Assembly (NCBI GenBank): GCA_035267785.1 | Contig: DATFLL010000081.1 | Location: forward strand, 1-20,678 | DNA length: 20,678 nucleotides | Direction of reading: 5' to 3' | DNA from: DATFLL01 sp035267785 | GTDB lineage: Bacteria > Pseudomonadota > Gammaproteobacteria > DATFLL01 | Program-made: the position numbers and the translations under genes | Shown here: piece by piece, positions 1 to 7,188 of the stretch | Layout: each line of letters begins with the position of its first letter | Position numbering within the stretch: the first letter of the stretch is position 1 | The notes under the pieces: model-generated | Told to the model about the DNA's origin: nothing | Databases searched by the model: none | What the model saw: only the letters and a program-made list of their open reading frames with translations

Positions 1-223
1 CGCCCATCTTGCCGGTGAAGTTGACCGGCGTCTCGCCGATCACTAGGTCGAACTCGGTGCCGCCGAGCACCTGGCGCTCGGCGGGGCTGTTCAGGGCCCA
101 CACGGGGCGTTCCAGGAAGCCGAAACCGGCCAGGGCGCCGCCGGCGGCCAGCCCCTGGACGAAGCGCCGGCGCGACGGGTTGATCGATTCGGATCGGGCC
201 GAACCGTTACGACGTATCTTCAT
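1..223 (-). CDS. copA: Copper resistance multicopper oxidase CopA, N-terminal part (gene runs off the window)
   Basis: Only the first 74 residues are in the window; the 3' end lies beyond position 1. The protein opens with a twin-arginine export signal (S17-R-R-R-F21 followed by a hydrophobic stretch rich in Ala and Gly, then VWAL around residues 41-44), so it should be exported folded to the periplasm. The following segment, with GTEFDLVIGETPVNFTG at residues 55-71, matches what I know of the start of the first cupredoxin domain of PcoA/CopA copper oxidases, which oxidise Cu(I) or bind copper in the periplasm. The copper-binding His motifs are outside the window. The ATG at 221-223 is preceded by a good GAGGAG ribosome site about 8 bases upstream. 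The next gene upstream encodes a Cys/His-rich CopL-like protein, the usual neighbour. Family call is strong; substrate and completeness cannot be checked here. Confidence 0.88.
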   Translation of the reverse strand, partial: MKIRRNGSARSESINPSRRRFVQGLAAGGALAGFGFLERPVWALNSPAERQVLGGTEFDLVIGETPVNFTGKMG

Positions 224-333
224 GGTTGTCACTCTCCTCGGTGGACGGACGGCATCGCGCACGGCGGCCGGTCCGCACCAAAATCAAAACGCAAAGGTGG
301 AATGCGCGGCGCGCACGGCGCCGTAGAGAGTGA

Positions 334-747
334 TCAGGCCCGCGGTGGGCGCAGCAGGGGCGGGTGAATGTGGTGTGTGGGTTCGAAAACCGGTGCAGCC
401 AGGAGCCCGGCGGGCTGCGGCGAGGCCATCGGCAGAGTGAGGTCGACGAGGAGCAACGGGGCGCAGTGCGCGGCGCACAGGTGAGCGGCATCGGGACAGC
501 ATCCATGCGCGGGCTGATCGCCGCCGGCCGCCGCAGGGGCGCCGGCCATCTGGCTGCGCGCAGCGTCGATCATCGATGCCTCGGCACAGGCATGGGTACC
601 CATTTCGGCCACCGGCCCAGTCTTACCCGGTGCGGCCAATGCCGCGACGGGAAGCAGCTTGGCCCCGAGTGCCGCGAGCAGGACGAGCGCTATCCAGCCC
701 CGGCGAAGCCGGGCCCAGCGGCGCAGACTGTCGAGTACGGGATTCAC
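334..747 (-). CDS. CopL-like Cys/His-rich exported protein of the copper operon
   Basis: A 137-residue protein beginning at GTG 745-747. It has an Arg-rich start (residues 9-16), one hydrophobic export or membrane segment (about 18-39), then a region rich in Cys and His: C54, the cluster CCPDAAHLCAAHC at 83-95, and HHIHPP near 125-130. It ends in a Pro/Arg-rich tail (LRPPRA). This layout resembles CopL and DUF2946-type small exported proteins encoded just upstream of copA, thought to bind copper or affect expression of copA. The gap to copA is 110 bases, so the two probably share a transcript. The start is uncertain: no strong ribosome site is visible before the GTG, and a TTG at 778-780 is in frame upstream. 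Copper binding is inferred from composition and position; the exact family is not certain. Confidence 0.6.
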   Translation of the reverse strand: MNPVLDSLRRWARLRRGWIALVLLAALGAKLLPVAALAAPGKTGPVAEMGTHACAEASMIDAARSQMAGAPAAAGGDQPAHGCCPDAAHLCAAHCAPLLLVDLTLPMASPQPAGLLAAPVFEPTHHIHPPLLRPPRA

Positions 748-834
748 GATTTCCGGTACGATTTCGTGTCGTCTTTTCAATAACTTAAAGTCAGCTTTCG
801 CCTCGGCGGTCACCGCCGGGCACTGGCAACTACG

Positions 835-855
835 ACCTACAGGGATTGTAAAGGT
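835..855 (-). promoter_or_regulatory. Candidate CueR/MerR-type copper operator-promoter
   Basis: A 21-base element with ends ACCT and AGGT, the end sequence and length typical of CueR-family boxes. On the minus strand TGGAAC and CGTAGT flank a 19-base spacer, the long spacing characteristic of MerR-family promoters, but both hexamers match the sigma70 consensus poorly (about 3 of 6 each). It lies 88 bases upstream of the CopL-like start and points toward copL-like and copA. No cueR gene is in the window. Confidence 0.42.
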
Positions 856-895
856 TCCATGAAGGGCAATCCAGTCCGGGCCCGCGCGACAATGC

Positions 896-1429
896 TCAAA
901 GCGTGAACAGCAGGTGGAACTCGGGATAGGTGGTCGAGCACTCTTTATACACCGCCGCGTCGCAGTTGAGCAGGCGATCGTAGACGATACCGGCACCCAG
1001 ATAGGCCCGCCGCCCGCTGCGCATGTACACACCGGCCCGAACGCCGTAAGAGTTGCGATCGTCGTAGCCGTCGATGCTCACGTGCCGGTAGAAGCCGCCC
1101 AGGTAGGGATTGAGCTGCGGGGACAGGCGCCAGACGAAACTTGCATGCGGCGAGACCTTGTCGATGGTGGGCGTGGCGCCGCGCCAGCTCTCGGCGTCAA
1201 GCCCCACGGCCAGACCGTTTCGCACGTAATACGAAAAGCCGGCGCCGTACACCGTATAGTTCTGGTCGAAGGCGCGCCCGTTGCCGACCGTCAGCGAGAT
1301 CTGCGTACTGCCCCGATCAAACGGGCCGGCGTTCGCCGAACCGACGCATCCCGCTACCGCCAACGCAAACAGGGCCGCAAACGAGGCAAGCCGCCTCGAT
1401 GTCCGGATTGTTCGCATCGGTCTGCCCAT
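896..1429 (-). CDS. Small envelope protein, probable outer-membrane beta-barrel
   Basis: A 177-residue protein starting at ATG 1427-1429, chosen because AGGAG lies 8 bases upstream. A second ATG four codons later is possible. The N-terminus has Arg residues, a hydrophobic stretch (about 14-27) and VAGC at 25-28, which fits a lipoprotein signal; ANAG at 32-35 would alternatively suit ordinary signal peptidase cleavage. The rest is rich in alternating polar and aromatic or hydrophobic segments (for example 43-49, 58-70, 97-119, 127-137, 142-150) and ends in FHLLFTL, as expected of a small eight-strand outer-membrane barrel of OmpW or OmpX type. I do not recognise a specific family. Two cysteines near the C-terminus (156, 164) could form a disulfide. 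It lies 38 bases downstream of a small lipoprotein gene, so the two may be cotranscribed. Confidence 0.68.
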   Translation of the reverse strand: MGRPMRTIRTSRRLASFAALFALAVAGCVGSANAGPFDRGSTQISLTVGNGRAFDQNYTVYGAGFSYYVRNGLAVGLDAESWRGATPTIDKVSPHASFVWRLSPQLNPYLGGFYRHVSIDGYDDRNSYGVRAGVYMRSGRRAYLGAGIVYDRLLNCDAAVYKECSTTYPEFHLLFTL

Positions 1430-1467
1430 CGCGTTGCTCCTCTTACCGGCCCGAACAGGGGCCCCGA

Positions 1468-1692
1468 TCAGTCGTCTTTGGAATCCGTCGCCTTGCCGCG
1501 CTCGCGTCGATATTGATCGTAGCTCGGGCGATTCGGATCGCAGTTTGGGTAGCCGACCTTGTCGATGCACTCCTTGTCGTGCAGCGCATCGTACGTAGCG
1601 CGTTTGACCTGTTCGCCGCTGCAACCGGACGCCGCGCCGGCCGCAATCAGGATTGCCGCCATCATCATCGCTCGCCACGTTATGTTCCACAT
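1468..1692 (-). CDS. Small lipoprotein of unknown function
   Basis: A 74-residue protein starting at ATG 1690-1692 with GAGG about 8 bases upstream. The N-terminus has a short hydrophobic stretch (about 9-22) ending in the lipobox ASGC, with Cys24 as the expected lipidated residue. The mature part of about 50 residues is strongly charged and polar, contains two cysteines (C42 and C50, the latter in YPNCDPNRPSYDQYRRE), and is probably periplasmic, tethered to a membrane. Its family is not recognised. The gene precedes the envelope barrel-like gene by 38 bases in the same direction. The 130 bases upstream hold no further gene; a near-palindrome TTAACAGGTTAA lies at 1780-1791. Confidence 0.65.
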   Translation of the reverse strand: MWNITWRAMMMAAILIAAGAASGCSGEQVKRATYDALHDKECIDKVGYPNCDPNRPSYDQYRRERGKATDSKDD

Positions 1693-1822
1693 GGGCTCGA
1701 CCTCGTATGCGCTTCGGCCCCGATGTTCGCCGACGCGGGAGCAAAGGTTTGGCGGTGCATAGGGACCCCGCGTCGACCCTTAACAGGTTAAACCAGGGCC
1801 CTGCCGCGATCCACTGCGCCGT

Positions 1823-2701
1823 CTACCGCGGAGGCGTCCTCGCACGGGCGGCGGCGGCCGGGCCCTGCTCGAGTATCTGCGTCAAATAATCCACGAACCG
1901 CTGCCGATACTCCTTGAAGGCAAAGGCCTGGATGTGCCCGCCGCCGTGGACGATCCACAGTCGCTTGGGCTCGCGTGCGGCGCGGAACAGTCGCTCGGCG
2001 TTGTCCACCGGCACGATCGGATCGCGGTCGCCGTGGATGAGCAGCACTGGGATGGGACTGACCTTCGGGATCGCCTTGATCGGACTGTAGGTGTCGTCGA
2101 TCGTCGCCGCCACCGGCCATTGCAACAACCAGGTCAGCCACGAGGCAGCGAGCTTCTCCTTGGCGATCCCCTTGTAATCGTAGAACGCACTCTCGGCGAC
2201 CAGTGCCTCGATGTGCGCACGATGACGGCTGTGCGCGACGGCGTAAATCGCGACCGACGCGCCCAGACTCTGACCGAAGACCACGAACCGGTTCGGGTCC
2301 ACGTCGGGTCTCGACAACGCATAACCGATCGCGCGCTCGGCGTCCTCGTTGACGCCCGCAATGCTGGCCTTGCCCTGCGACGTGCCGTATCCGCGATAAT
2401 CGAACAACAGGACGTTGAAGCCCTGCGCAGGCAGCCAGGCGACACTGTGGATGTGTGTGCTGATGTTCTCGGCGTTACCGTGCAGGAACAGAATCGTGCC
2501 GATGGGCTTTTTGCCCGGCTTTACCCGCGCGGGCAGCCACCAGCCGTGCAGCGTCGGCTGCCCGGTCGTCTTGATGTACACGTCCTGATAGGCCAGGCCC
2601 AATCGGGCCGGCGTCAGCAGCAGCTGGCGCTCGGGATAGAAGAACAAGCCGCTGCATCCGCTCAGCGTCAACGACAATACGAATAGCAGAAAATATCGCA
2701 T
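1823..2701 (-). CDS. Alpha/beta hydrolase lipoprotein (BEM46/FrsA-like)
   Basis: A 292-residue serine hydrolase-type protein. The N-terminus is a lipoprotein signal with lipobox LSGC and Cys16 as the lipidated residue. The hydrolase core shows HGN at 74-76 (oxyanion region), FDYRGYGTSQG around 100-110, the nucleophile elbow GQSLG with Ser145, the acid in HGDRDPIVP (Asp227) and the catalytic His256 in GGGH. This is the complete triad and order of the fold; it is typical of BEM46-like hydrolases with unassigned ester substrates. The ATG at 2699-2701 overlaps by one base the stop of the DUF4105 gene (TGATG), indicating translational coupling. The C-terminal dozen residues are Ala/Arg-rich and look disordered. 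The substrate is unknown; the anchor and partner point to an envelope lipid or ester. Confidence 0.88.
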   Translation of the reverse strand: MRYFLLFVLSLTLSGCSGLFFYPERQLLLTPARLGLAYQDVYIKTTGQPTLHGWWLPARVKPGKKPIGTILFLHGNAENISTHIHSVAWLPAQGFNVLLFDYRGYGTSQGKASIAGVNEDAERAIGYALSRPDVDPNRFVVFGQSLGASVAIYAVAHSRHRAHIEALVAESAFYDYKGIAKEKLAASWLTWLLQWPVAATIDDTYSPIKAIPKVSPIPVLLIHGDRDPIVPVDNAERLFRAAREPKRLWIVHGGGHIQAFAFKEYRQRFVDYLTQILEQGPAAAARARTPPR

Positions 2702-4608
2702 CAGTAGTACCAATCCAGCGACACCTTTCCCTCGTTCCAATAGTTGCCGAATTCATAGTGACGTGAAATATCCAGCTTCAGCGCACTCTGGTGGCTGAGC
2801 GTGATGCGCTGCTTGAGGCTGATCTCTCCGGCCGAGTGCCGCCCGCCGGTGCCGTAACGAAACGCCTTCGCCGTGATACCGACGCGCCAGCCCGAGGCGG
2901 GATCGAGGTACGCGCCTATACTGGGCCCCGCACCCAGGGCGTAATGGTGTCGCAATCGCGCGCTCTTCTCCAGTGAACCGGCCAACAGTGCGTAGACCAG
3001 GGCATGGTGTCCGGGTTCGTAGGTCAGTCCGGCGCCGCCGTTCAAGTGAAACACCACCGGCTCGTCGCCCTCGGCGAACCGGCTGTGATACCAACCGACG
3101 TCCAGGTACCAGGACAGCGGTTTGATCAAACGATTGCGCGGGGTCAGCGACGTGATGTTGAGGGCGGTGAAGCTCTCGATGCGGTTGCGGTCGATATCCG
3201 GATAACGCCGCGCCCGCAGGTCCAGAAACCGGATCTGGGCCCCGCGCACGTAGCCGCCCTCGGGGTCCATCAGGTCGTGGTACGCGGGCCGCAGACGCAG
3301 CTCCATGAAACCATGTTCCGCGCGCTGTCCGCCGCCCACGGCGACCAGGGCCGACTTGTGTCCCTCGTCCGGTCGCACGGCCGGCGTGGGCACCTTGAGC
3401 GGGGGCGCGTCGACATCGATAAGGCTGCGTGCATTGAGCAGGGCGAGCAGCCGCTGCGCCGTGGGCTTTTGCGGCAGATCGCCCGAGACCCGCTCGTAGC
3501 TGAGATAGTCGAATGCCAGGTCGAGCACGGCGGCCCGATCCGGGTCGGCCAGCGCCTTGATACGCGCCCCCTCGGGCTTGGCCTCGCCTGTGGCGATATC
3601 CTTGGCCAAATACTGCTGCGCGACTGGCGTGTGCTCGATCCGGTAACGCAACTGGGTGCTGCGCGCCGGGCGGTACGTTACGTCCTTGAGCAGACCCGGA
3701 ACCTCGGTCACCGCCCGCACGGTATCGGAGGGTATCGCATACCAGCGGAACTGCTCGGTGAGCTTGAGGCTGGGGCGTGCGACCTCCAGCAGCGACAGCA
3801 GGTTGTAGGAGCAGTTTTCGTCGAAAAAGTAATACCGAAACCACGTATGACCGAGCTCCCAGGTATGTTCCAACATCCGTCGGACCTCCGCCGGGGTGAA
3901 ATTCAGGCGGTACTCCCAGATGTCGCGGTTTTCTATATCGCTGTACTCGTTCACCTTGTCGTAGTAGGGCGCGACGGAGAACACACCGACATAACCGCCG
4001 AACAGGCCCCGGATCGCGAACATGAAGCCATTGGTTTCGTTGGTGGCGGCGGCATAGTTGACCGCGTACGCCAGTAACCGCGTGTGCTTGTCCTGACCCT
4101 TGGCATCGACGCGCAGGAGCGTGTGGCCGAACATCGAGGCCGGGTTGTTCAGGTAGGCGGCGGGGAAAACGAGGGTGACCGATTGCGGGTCGAGCGCGGC
4201 ATACCACTGGTCGAATTCGGGACAGGCCTGCTCAGGCAGGCGGGCGGAATCGAACTGCAGGCGCTCCTTGAGCCAGTGATAACGGGCAATGAATTTGCAC
4301 TGCGGGAGCTGCTTCTCGCCCTTGGCGGGCGTGGTGGAAAAGAACCGCGCCAGTGTGGCCTCCAGCTCGGCCTGCGGATCGGTCCTGCCGTCGGGCGCAT
4401 TGAAAAAGCCCGGGTCGTCGACCAGGCTCTTCACGCCGGGCAGCACCACGCGGGGAACGTAATGGACCAGATCCCGCCATTCGGCCTGCTGCGCCAGATG
4501 CTGGGCGCGCGCCCGGTGCACGAGCTCGTGAAGATAGGCATTGTCCGCGGCGAGACAGGGTAAGGCAAAAAACCAGAGCAACAGTCCGACGAGGAAAAAA
4601 CGCGACAT
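2701..4608 (-). CDS. DUF4105 (Lnb-like) periplasmic domain protein with barrel-like C-terminal half
   Basis: A 635-residue protein starting at ATG 4606-4608; a TTG 15 bases upstream is also in frame and neither has a clear ribosome site. Residues 1-20 form a signal peptide ending near CLAA. Residues of about 140-290 carry the DUF4105 hallmarks: NNPASMFGHTLLRVD with His162, and YYFFDENCSYNLL with Cys266, the likely catalytic pair. From memory, DUF4105 relatives in Bacteroidota have been tied to lipoprotein N-acylation; I cannot check whether that applies here. The last 200 or so residues are rich in alternating strands and end in an aromatic residue (SLDWYY), suggesting an outer-membrane barrel or barrel-like domain. 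The gene is coupled to the downstream lipoprotein hydrolase, so both probably act in the envelope on the same process. Confidence 0.83.
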   Translation of the reverse strand: MSRFFLVGLLLWFFALPCLAADNAYLHELVHRARAQHLAQQAEWRDLVHYVPRVVLPGVKSLVDDPGFFNAPDGRTDPQAELEATLARFFSTTPAKGEKQLPQCKFIARYHWLKERLQFDSARLPEQACPEFDQWYAALDPQSVTLVFPAAYLNNPASMFGHTLLRVDAKGQDKHTRLLAYAVNYAAATNETNGFMFAIRGLFGGYVGVFSVAPYYDKVNEYSDIENRDIWEYRLNFTPAEVRRMLEHTWELGHTWFRYYFFDENCSYNLLSLLEVARPSLKLTEQFRWYAIPSDTVRAVTEVPGLLKDVTYRPARSTQLRYRIEHTPVAQQYLAKDIATGEAKPEGARIKALADPDRAAVLDLAFDYLSYERVSGDLPQKPTAQRLLALLNARSLIDVDAPPLKVPTPAVRPDEGHKSALVAVGGGQRAEHGFMELRLRPAYHDLMDPEGGYVRGAQIRFLDLRARRYPDIDRNRIESFTALNITSLTPRNRLIKPLSWYLDVGWYHSRFAEGDEPVVFHLNGGAGLTYEPGHHALVYALLAGSLEKSARLRHHYALGAGPSIGAYLDPASGWRVGITAKAFRYGTGGRHSAGEISLKQRITLSHQSALKLDISRHYEFGNYWNEGKVSLDWYY

Positions 4609-4637
4609 GGCCCAGACAATCAAACCCGCTGCAAACG

Positions 4638-4679
4638 ATAAAAAAGCGACACCCGACGGAATTCCGCCGGGTGCCGCTT
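4638..4679 (-). terminator. Rho-independent terminator of the DUF3015 gene
   Basis: On the minus strand a stem from 4679 to 4644 pairs along its whole length if two G-U wobbles per arm-pair position are allowed, with an AAUU-type loop within GGAATTCC, and is followed by six T residues (4645-4640). It lies 45 bases after the stop of the DUF3015 gene. Confidence 0.88.
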
Positions 4680-4724
4680 CAGCCTTTTCAACGCCTTGCG
4701 TAAGCTAAGCGAAGCTCCGCCAAA

Positions 4725-5210
4725 TCAGACGGCAGTGGCGTACTGGGACAGTCGCTCGTTGCTCTTGAGCACTTCGCGCAGCGAAGCCATCACCTGCTTC
4801 GTGCTCACGTCGGTCGAGGGAAACACCTTGGAGAAGTTTTCCTTGGCGACCTGCTCGAAGACGGGCTTGTCGGCCTTGGACACGCCCATCAGGCTGGCCA
4901 GGGAATCCAGGGCCTCGCCGTGGCCGACGGACATATTCTGGGACAGCTTCGTCTTGTTCTTCTCGATGAACATCGCGGTCTTCCAGTTGGACCGCACGAC
5001 GCCGTTCTGCGTGCAGCCCGAGGTGCCGGTGCTGATGCCGAACGTCTGGTTGCCGGACGTGCCGTTCGTGGTAACCGCCAGCACCTGGGGCGCGATGCCC
5101 TGCTGGCCGTCAAACAGTTTCGATCCCCAACCGCATTCACCGACATTCGCCGCCATGGCGCTCACGGGCAGGACAGCGATCGCGGCTGCGAATACGAGCT
5201 TCTTATACAT
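4725..5210 (-). CDS. DUF3015 family secreted protein
   Basis: A 161-residue protein starting at ATG 5208-5210 with an excellent AAGGAG site 6 bases upstream. It has a classical signal peptide with likely cleavage after AMA at residue 20. The mature protein begins ANVGECGWGSKLFDG, followed by QVLAVTTNGTSGNQTFGIS and a Cys in TSGCTQNG, the pattern I know from DUF3015 proteins, which are periplasmic or secreted proteins of unknown function common in Gammaproteobacteria. C26 and the Cys in SGC may form a disulfide. The C-terminal half is helical and charged. It is a single-gene unit: a strong promoter lies at 5269-5297 and a strong terminator at 4638-4679. The good promoter and ribosome site suggest high expression. 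Confidence 0.9.
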   Translation of the reverse strand: MYKKLVFAAAIAVLPVSAMAANVGECGWGSKLFDGQQGIAPQVLAVTTNGTSGNQTFGISTGTSGCTQNGVVRSNWKTAMFIEKNKTKLSQNMSVGHGEALDSLASLMGVSKADKPVFEQVAKENFSKVFPSTDVSTKQVMASLREVLKSNERLSQYATAV

Positions 5211-5268
5211 ATTGTTCTCCTTCAAAATTGAAGTTGCACTTTCCGTGGTGAAAATTCCACCCTTGAAC

Positions 5269-5297
5269 CGTATAGCTTCTCGACCGATCACAGTCAA
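5269..5297 (-). promoter_or_regulatory. Sigma70 promoter of the DUF3015 gene
   Basis: On the minus strand TTGACT (5297-5292) and TATACG (5274-5269) are separated by exactly 17 bases. They match the consensus at 5 of 6 and 4 of 6 positions. The start codon is about 58 bases downstream of the -10 box. Confidence 0.72.
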
Positions 5298-5404
5298 GGT
5301 GCCACACCATAATACGAGACTCAAGCCACAGTAATCGCATCCGCCCCCCAGCGCGCGCATGCGATACTCGATAGGCCTCGCTCGGCTCGCGCCGCACCCC
5401 CGGC

Positions 5405-5896
5405 TCAGCGTAGAACGCCGTCACGGCGGAGCTTGAGGGCGTAGGCGATGATCGCCAGGACGATGAGCCAGCCCACGTAGATGCCGATGTGGCGAAAGGG
5501 TCCGACCGAGTGCGAGACGGATGCGATAAAGGCACGGTAGGTCGGCTTCGTATAGAAATAAGCGCCCAGACCGGCCTTGAACAGTGCGTTGACGATCAGG
5601 ATGTTCACGGCCACCTTTTTCAGCCTGAACAGATAGAGCGCCCCGAGCGCGTACAGCCCGAGGCCAATGAACGTGAGCAGGTGATCCAACGGGGTCAGGC
5701 CCTGCATATAGGCACGCTCGGCCTCATTGACCATCGGGATATGTCCGCTCATCAGCATCAACGTCCCCACGGCCCCGCTGATGACGCCGATGAGGGCGAA
5801 GATGGCTATGATCCAGACGAGCACCGGCCGCTTGACCGGCGTATCGGCCGAGTCCTTTACCGGAGCCTGAGGGGCGCCGTAAGGATTGTCCATCAT
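5405..5896 (-). CDS. Four-helix inner-membrane protein, family unknown
   Basis: A 163-residue protein with a polar Pro-rich N-terminal tail (about 1-22) and four hydrophobic helices near 26-49, 71-90, 95-115 and 138-155, ending in a basic cytoplasmic tail (KLRRDG). There is no signal peptide. Two adjacent ATG codons (5894-5896 and 5891-5893) could start it; AGGGAG lies 5 bases before the first and 8 before the second, so the second may be used. I do not recognise the family; the tail-plus-helices layout is like many small proteobacterial membrane proteins. The gap to the DUF3015 gene downstream is about 195 bases and holds that gene's own promoter, so this is probably a separate transcription unit. 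Confidence 0.72.
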   Translation of the reverse strand: MMDNPYGAPQAPVKDSADTPVKRPVLVWIIAIFALIGVISGAVGTLMLMSGHIPMVNEAERAYMQGLTPLDHLLTFIGLGLYALGALYLFRLKKVAVNILIVNALFKAGLGAYFYTKPTYRAFIASVSHSVGPFRHIGIYVGWLIVLAIIAYALKLRRDGVLR

Positions 5897-6048
5897 TCGG
5901 ACTCCCTGTTCGTTATTTTGATTGTCCTCGCGTCTGCGGGGCCCGGCAACCGCGCGCGCCGCTACGCTTGTCCCGTCCGTGGCGCTTGTCGAACCCTAAC
6001 CCACATAACGAAATATTGCCACATGCAGCGGACAATGCCCGGCCCGGG

Positions 6049-6077
6049 TCGCCGAAAACGGCTGTCCACCCTATACT
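6049..6077 (+). promoter_or_regulatory. Candidate promoter of the plus-strand gene at 6169
   Basis: TATACT at 6072-6077 is a 5 of 6 match to a -10 box. The element 17 bases upstream, TCGCCG, is a poor -35. The distance to the ATG at 6169 is about 90 bases, leaving a long leader that contains the palindrome at 6100-6117. Confidence 0.35.
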
Positions 6078-6099
6078 GAAGTGACAACAATAGCCCGAT

Positions 6100-6117
6100 C
6101 GCCGCGCCGGCGCGGCG
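6100..6117. repeat. 18-bp perfect GC palindrome in a gene leader
   Basis: CGCCGCGCC followed by GGCGCGGCG, a perfect inverted repeat with no spacer, entirely G and C. It lies between the candidate -10 box at 6072-6077 and the ATG at 6169, so it could be an operator or an RNA structure; nothing in the sequence decides which. Confidence 0.6.
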
Positions 6118-6168
6118 CCCCGAGCGAACCCGTGCGCCGGGGCCGATGCACACAGGGAGAAACAAGAC

Positions 6169-6675
6169 ATGGTCAGTACGGCACCGAGCGAGACGTCGTC
6201 CGAAACCGGTCCGGCGGACGAATCCAGGAAGCTCATCCGCTGCAGCGCGGTCAATCCCTTCGGGGAGACGATGGTGCGCTTTGTCGATCTGGAGTACTTT
6301 TCGTTATGGGAGTACATGATGACGACGCGGCACGAATACCGCATCATCGACTACGCCCTGTGCCTTTGGATCCTGGAGCGCGAATACGACCGGGCCCCCG
6401 AGGTGTACTCGCACGGCCGCGAGGTCGAGTCGGTCGACCGCTTCGATATCTCCATCTTCGACGATATCCACCACTACACCTACCAGGTCTCGCGGTTCGC
6501 GCCGTCCGTGGAGGCCTCCACCTTCCGCAAGGCCCTGCTATCGCACGTGCCGCAGGAGGTGCTCGACAGCGATCGCTTCTCTCTCGAACAGACATCCGGT
6601 TACTGTGTCTACACCGAACACGCGCCCGACAGCGACCGTTTCGTCCTCGGCCTCTATAGCGCGCTTCACTACTGA
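6169..6675 (+). CDS. Cytoplasmic protein of unknown function; only plus-strand gene
   Basis: A 168-residue protein starting at ATG 6169, with AGGGAGAA about 8 bases upstream. There is no signal peptide or membrane helix. The first 20 residues are polar and Ser/Thr/Glu-rich, probably disordered; the remainder is acidic and rich in aromatic residues (FVDLEYFSLWEYMM, HEYRIIDYALCLWILEREY, HHYTYQVSRFAP), consistent with a compact globular fold. I do not recognise the family. It is flanked by a divergent gene at 5896 and a convergent gene at 6709, so it is a single-gene unit and the only gene in the window on this strand. Its GC-rich leader contains a perfect 18-bp palindrome. No function can be proposed from the sequence. 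Confidence 0.75.
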   Translation: MVSTAPSETSSETGPADESRKLIRCSAVNPFGETMVRFVDLEYFSLWEYMMTTRHEYRIIDYALCLWILEREYDRAPEVYSHGREVESVDRFDISIFDDIHHYTYQVSRFAPSVEASTFRKALLSHVPQEVLDSDRFSLEQTSGYCVYTEHAPDSDRFVLGLYSALHY

Positions 6676-6686
6676 GACGGAACGAA

Positions 6687-6722
6687 ACGCCGGTCCGACG
6701 CGCCGACGTCAGTCACCGGCGT
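6687..6722. terminator. Stem-loop between convergent genes
   Basis: ACGCCGGT (6687-6694) is the exact inverted match of ACCGGCGT (6715-6722), with a 20-base loop. It lies where the plus-strand gene ending at 6675 meets the minus-strand gene ending at 6709. There is no T run on either strand, so it is at best a weak bidirectional terminator or a 3'-end stabiliser. Confidence 0.35.
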
Positions 6723-7185
6723 CGCTCGATGGTCCTTCGGGGTCTCCAGTCGCCGCAACGGGTTCGACCTCCAGGCGCAAACCGCGCTGGTCCACCACAC
6801 GCACATAGCCGCCCGGCGCCACGGATTCTGCGCCGTCCACCAGCTCGGCCTGCCAAAGCTCGCCGCCCAGCTGTACATAACCGCTGCGAGGCCCCCCGCT
6901 GTGGCCCAGCCCGTCGCGCACCAGGGCAATCCGCCCGATCGGCGAATGGTGCTGCTCACCGAGACTGGGATCGAAGGCGTGCTTGAGGAACGGATAGAGC
7001 ACCGCGTCCTTGATCACCCAGGCCACCGTAATCAGCCCGGCGGCCCAGAGAGGCAAGTCGAACCAGCGATGCAGCAGCAGCAAGACGACCACCAGCAGCA
7101 CCGTACCCGGCAGCTGCAGCAGCCAGTAGCGCAGGGCCGTTCGCCTGCCGCGCCCCGCCTCGCTGGTCGAACCCCAGCCCGGCAT
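6709..7185 (-). CDS. NfeD-like membrane protein with C-terminal OB-fold domain
   Basis: A 158-residue protein starting at ATG 7183-7185, three bases after the stop of the upstream membrane-protein gene. It has a basic N-terminus, two hydrophobic helices (about 20-40 and 46-65), a loop with KHAFDPSLGEQHHSPIG, and then a segment with IALVRDGLG, GYVQLGGELWQAEL and GGYVRVVDQRGLRLEVEP, the strand pattern of the NfeD C-terminal OB-fold. Short NfeD proteins of this type usually pair with stomatin or SPFH-family membrane proteins and are linked to membrane quality control. No SPFH gene is seen here, which is a little unusual; the neighbours are an unknown membrane protein and a lipoprotein. The tail past about 145 is acidic and likely disordered. 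Confidence 0.82.
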   Translation of the reverse strand: MPGWGSTSEAGRGRRTALRYWLLQLPGTVLLVVVLLLLHRWFDLPLWAAGLITVAWVIKDAVLYPFLKHAFDPSLGEQHHSPIGRIALVRDGLGHSGGPRSGYVQLGGELWQAELVDGAESVAPGGYVRVVDQRGLRLEVEPVAATGDPEGPSSDAGD

Positions 7186-7188
7186 CGG

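Noticed and set aside
207..506. A 99-codon minus-strand frame overlapping the CopL-like gene
   Set aside because: It is out of frame with the CopL-like protein, has low-complexity Arg/Ser/Pro sequence and crosses the start of copA.
1780..1791. Terminator or operator at the TTAACAGGTTAA near-palindrome
   Set aside because: No T run follows on either strand and the dyad is imperfect and short; left as a note only.
1934..2686. A 250-codon plus-strand frame
   Set aside because: It is antisense to the alpha/beta hydrolase, whose catalytic triad is complete; no domain is seen in the antisense product.
3004..4077. A 357-codon plus-strand frame
   Set aside because: It is antisense to the DUF4105 gene, lacks a recognisable domain and has shadow composition.
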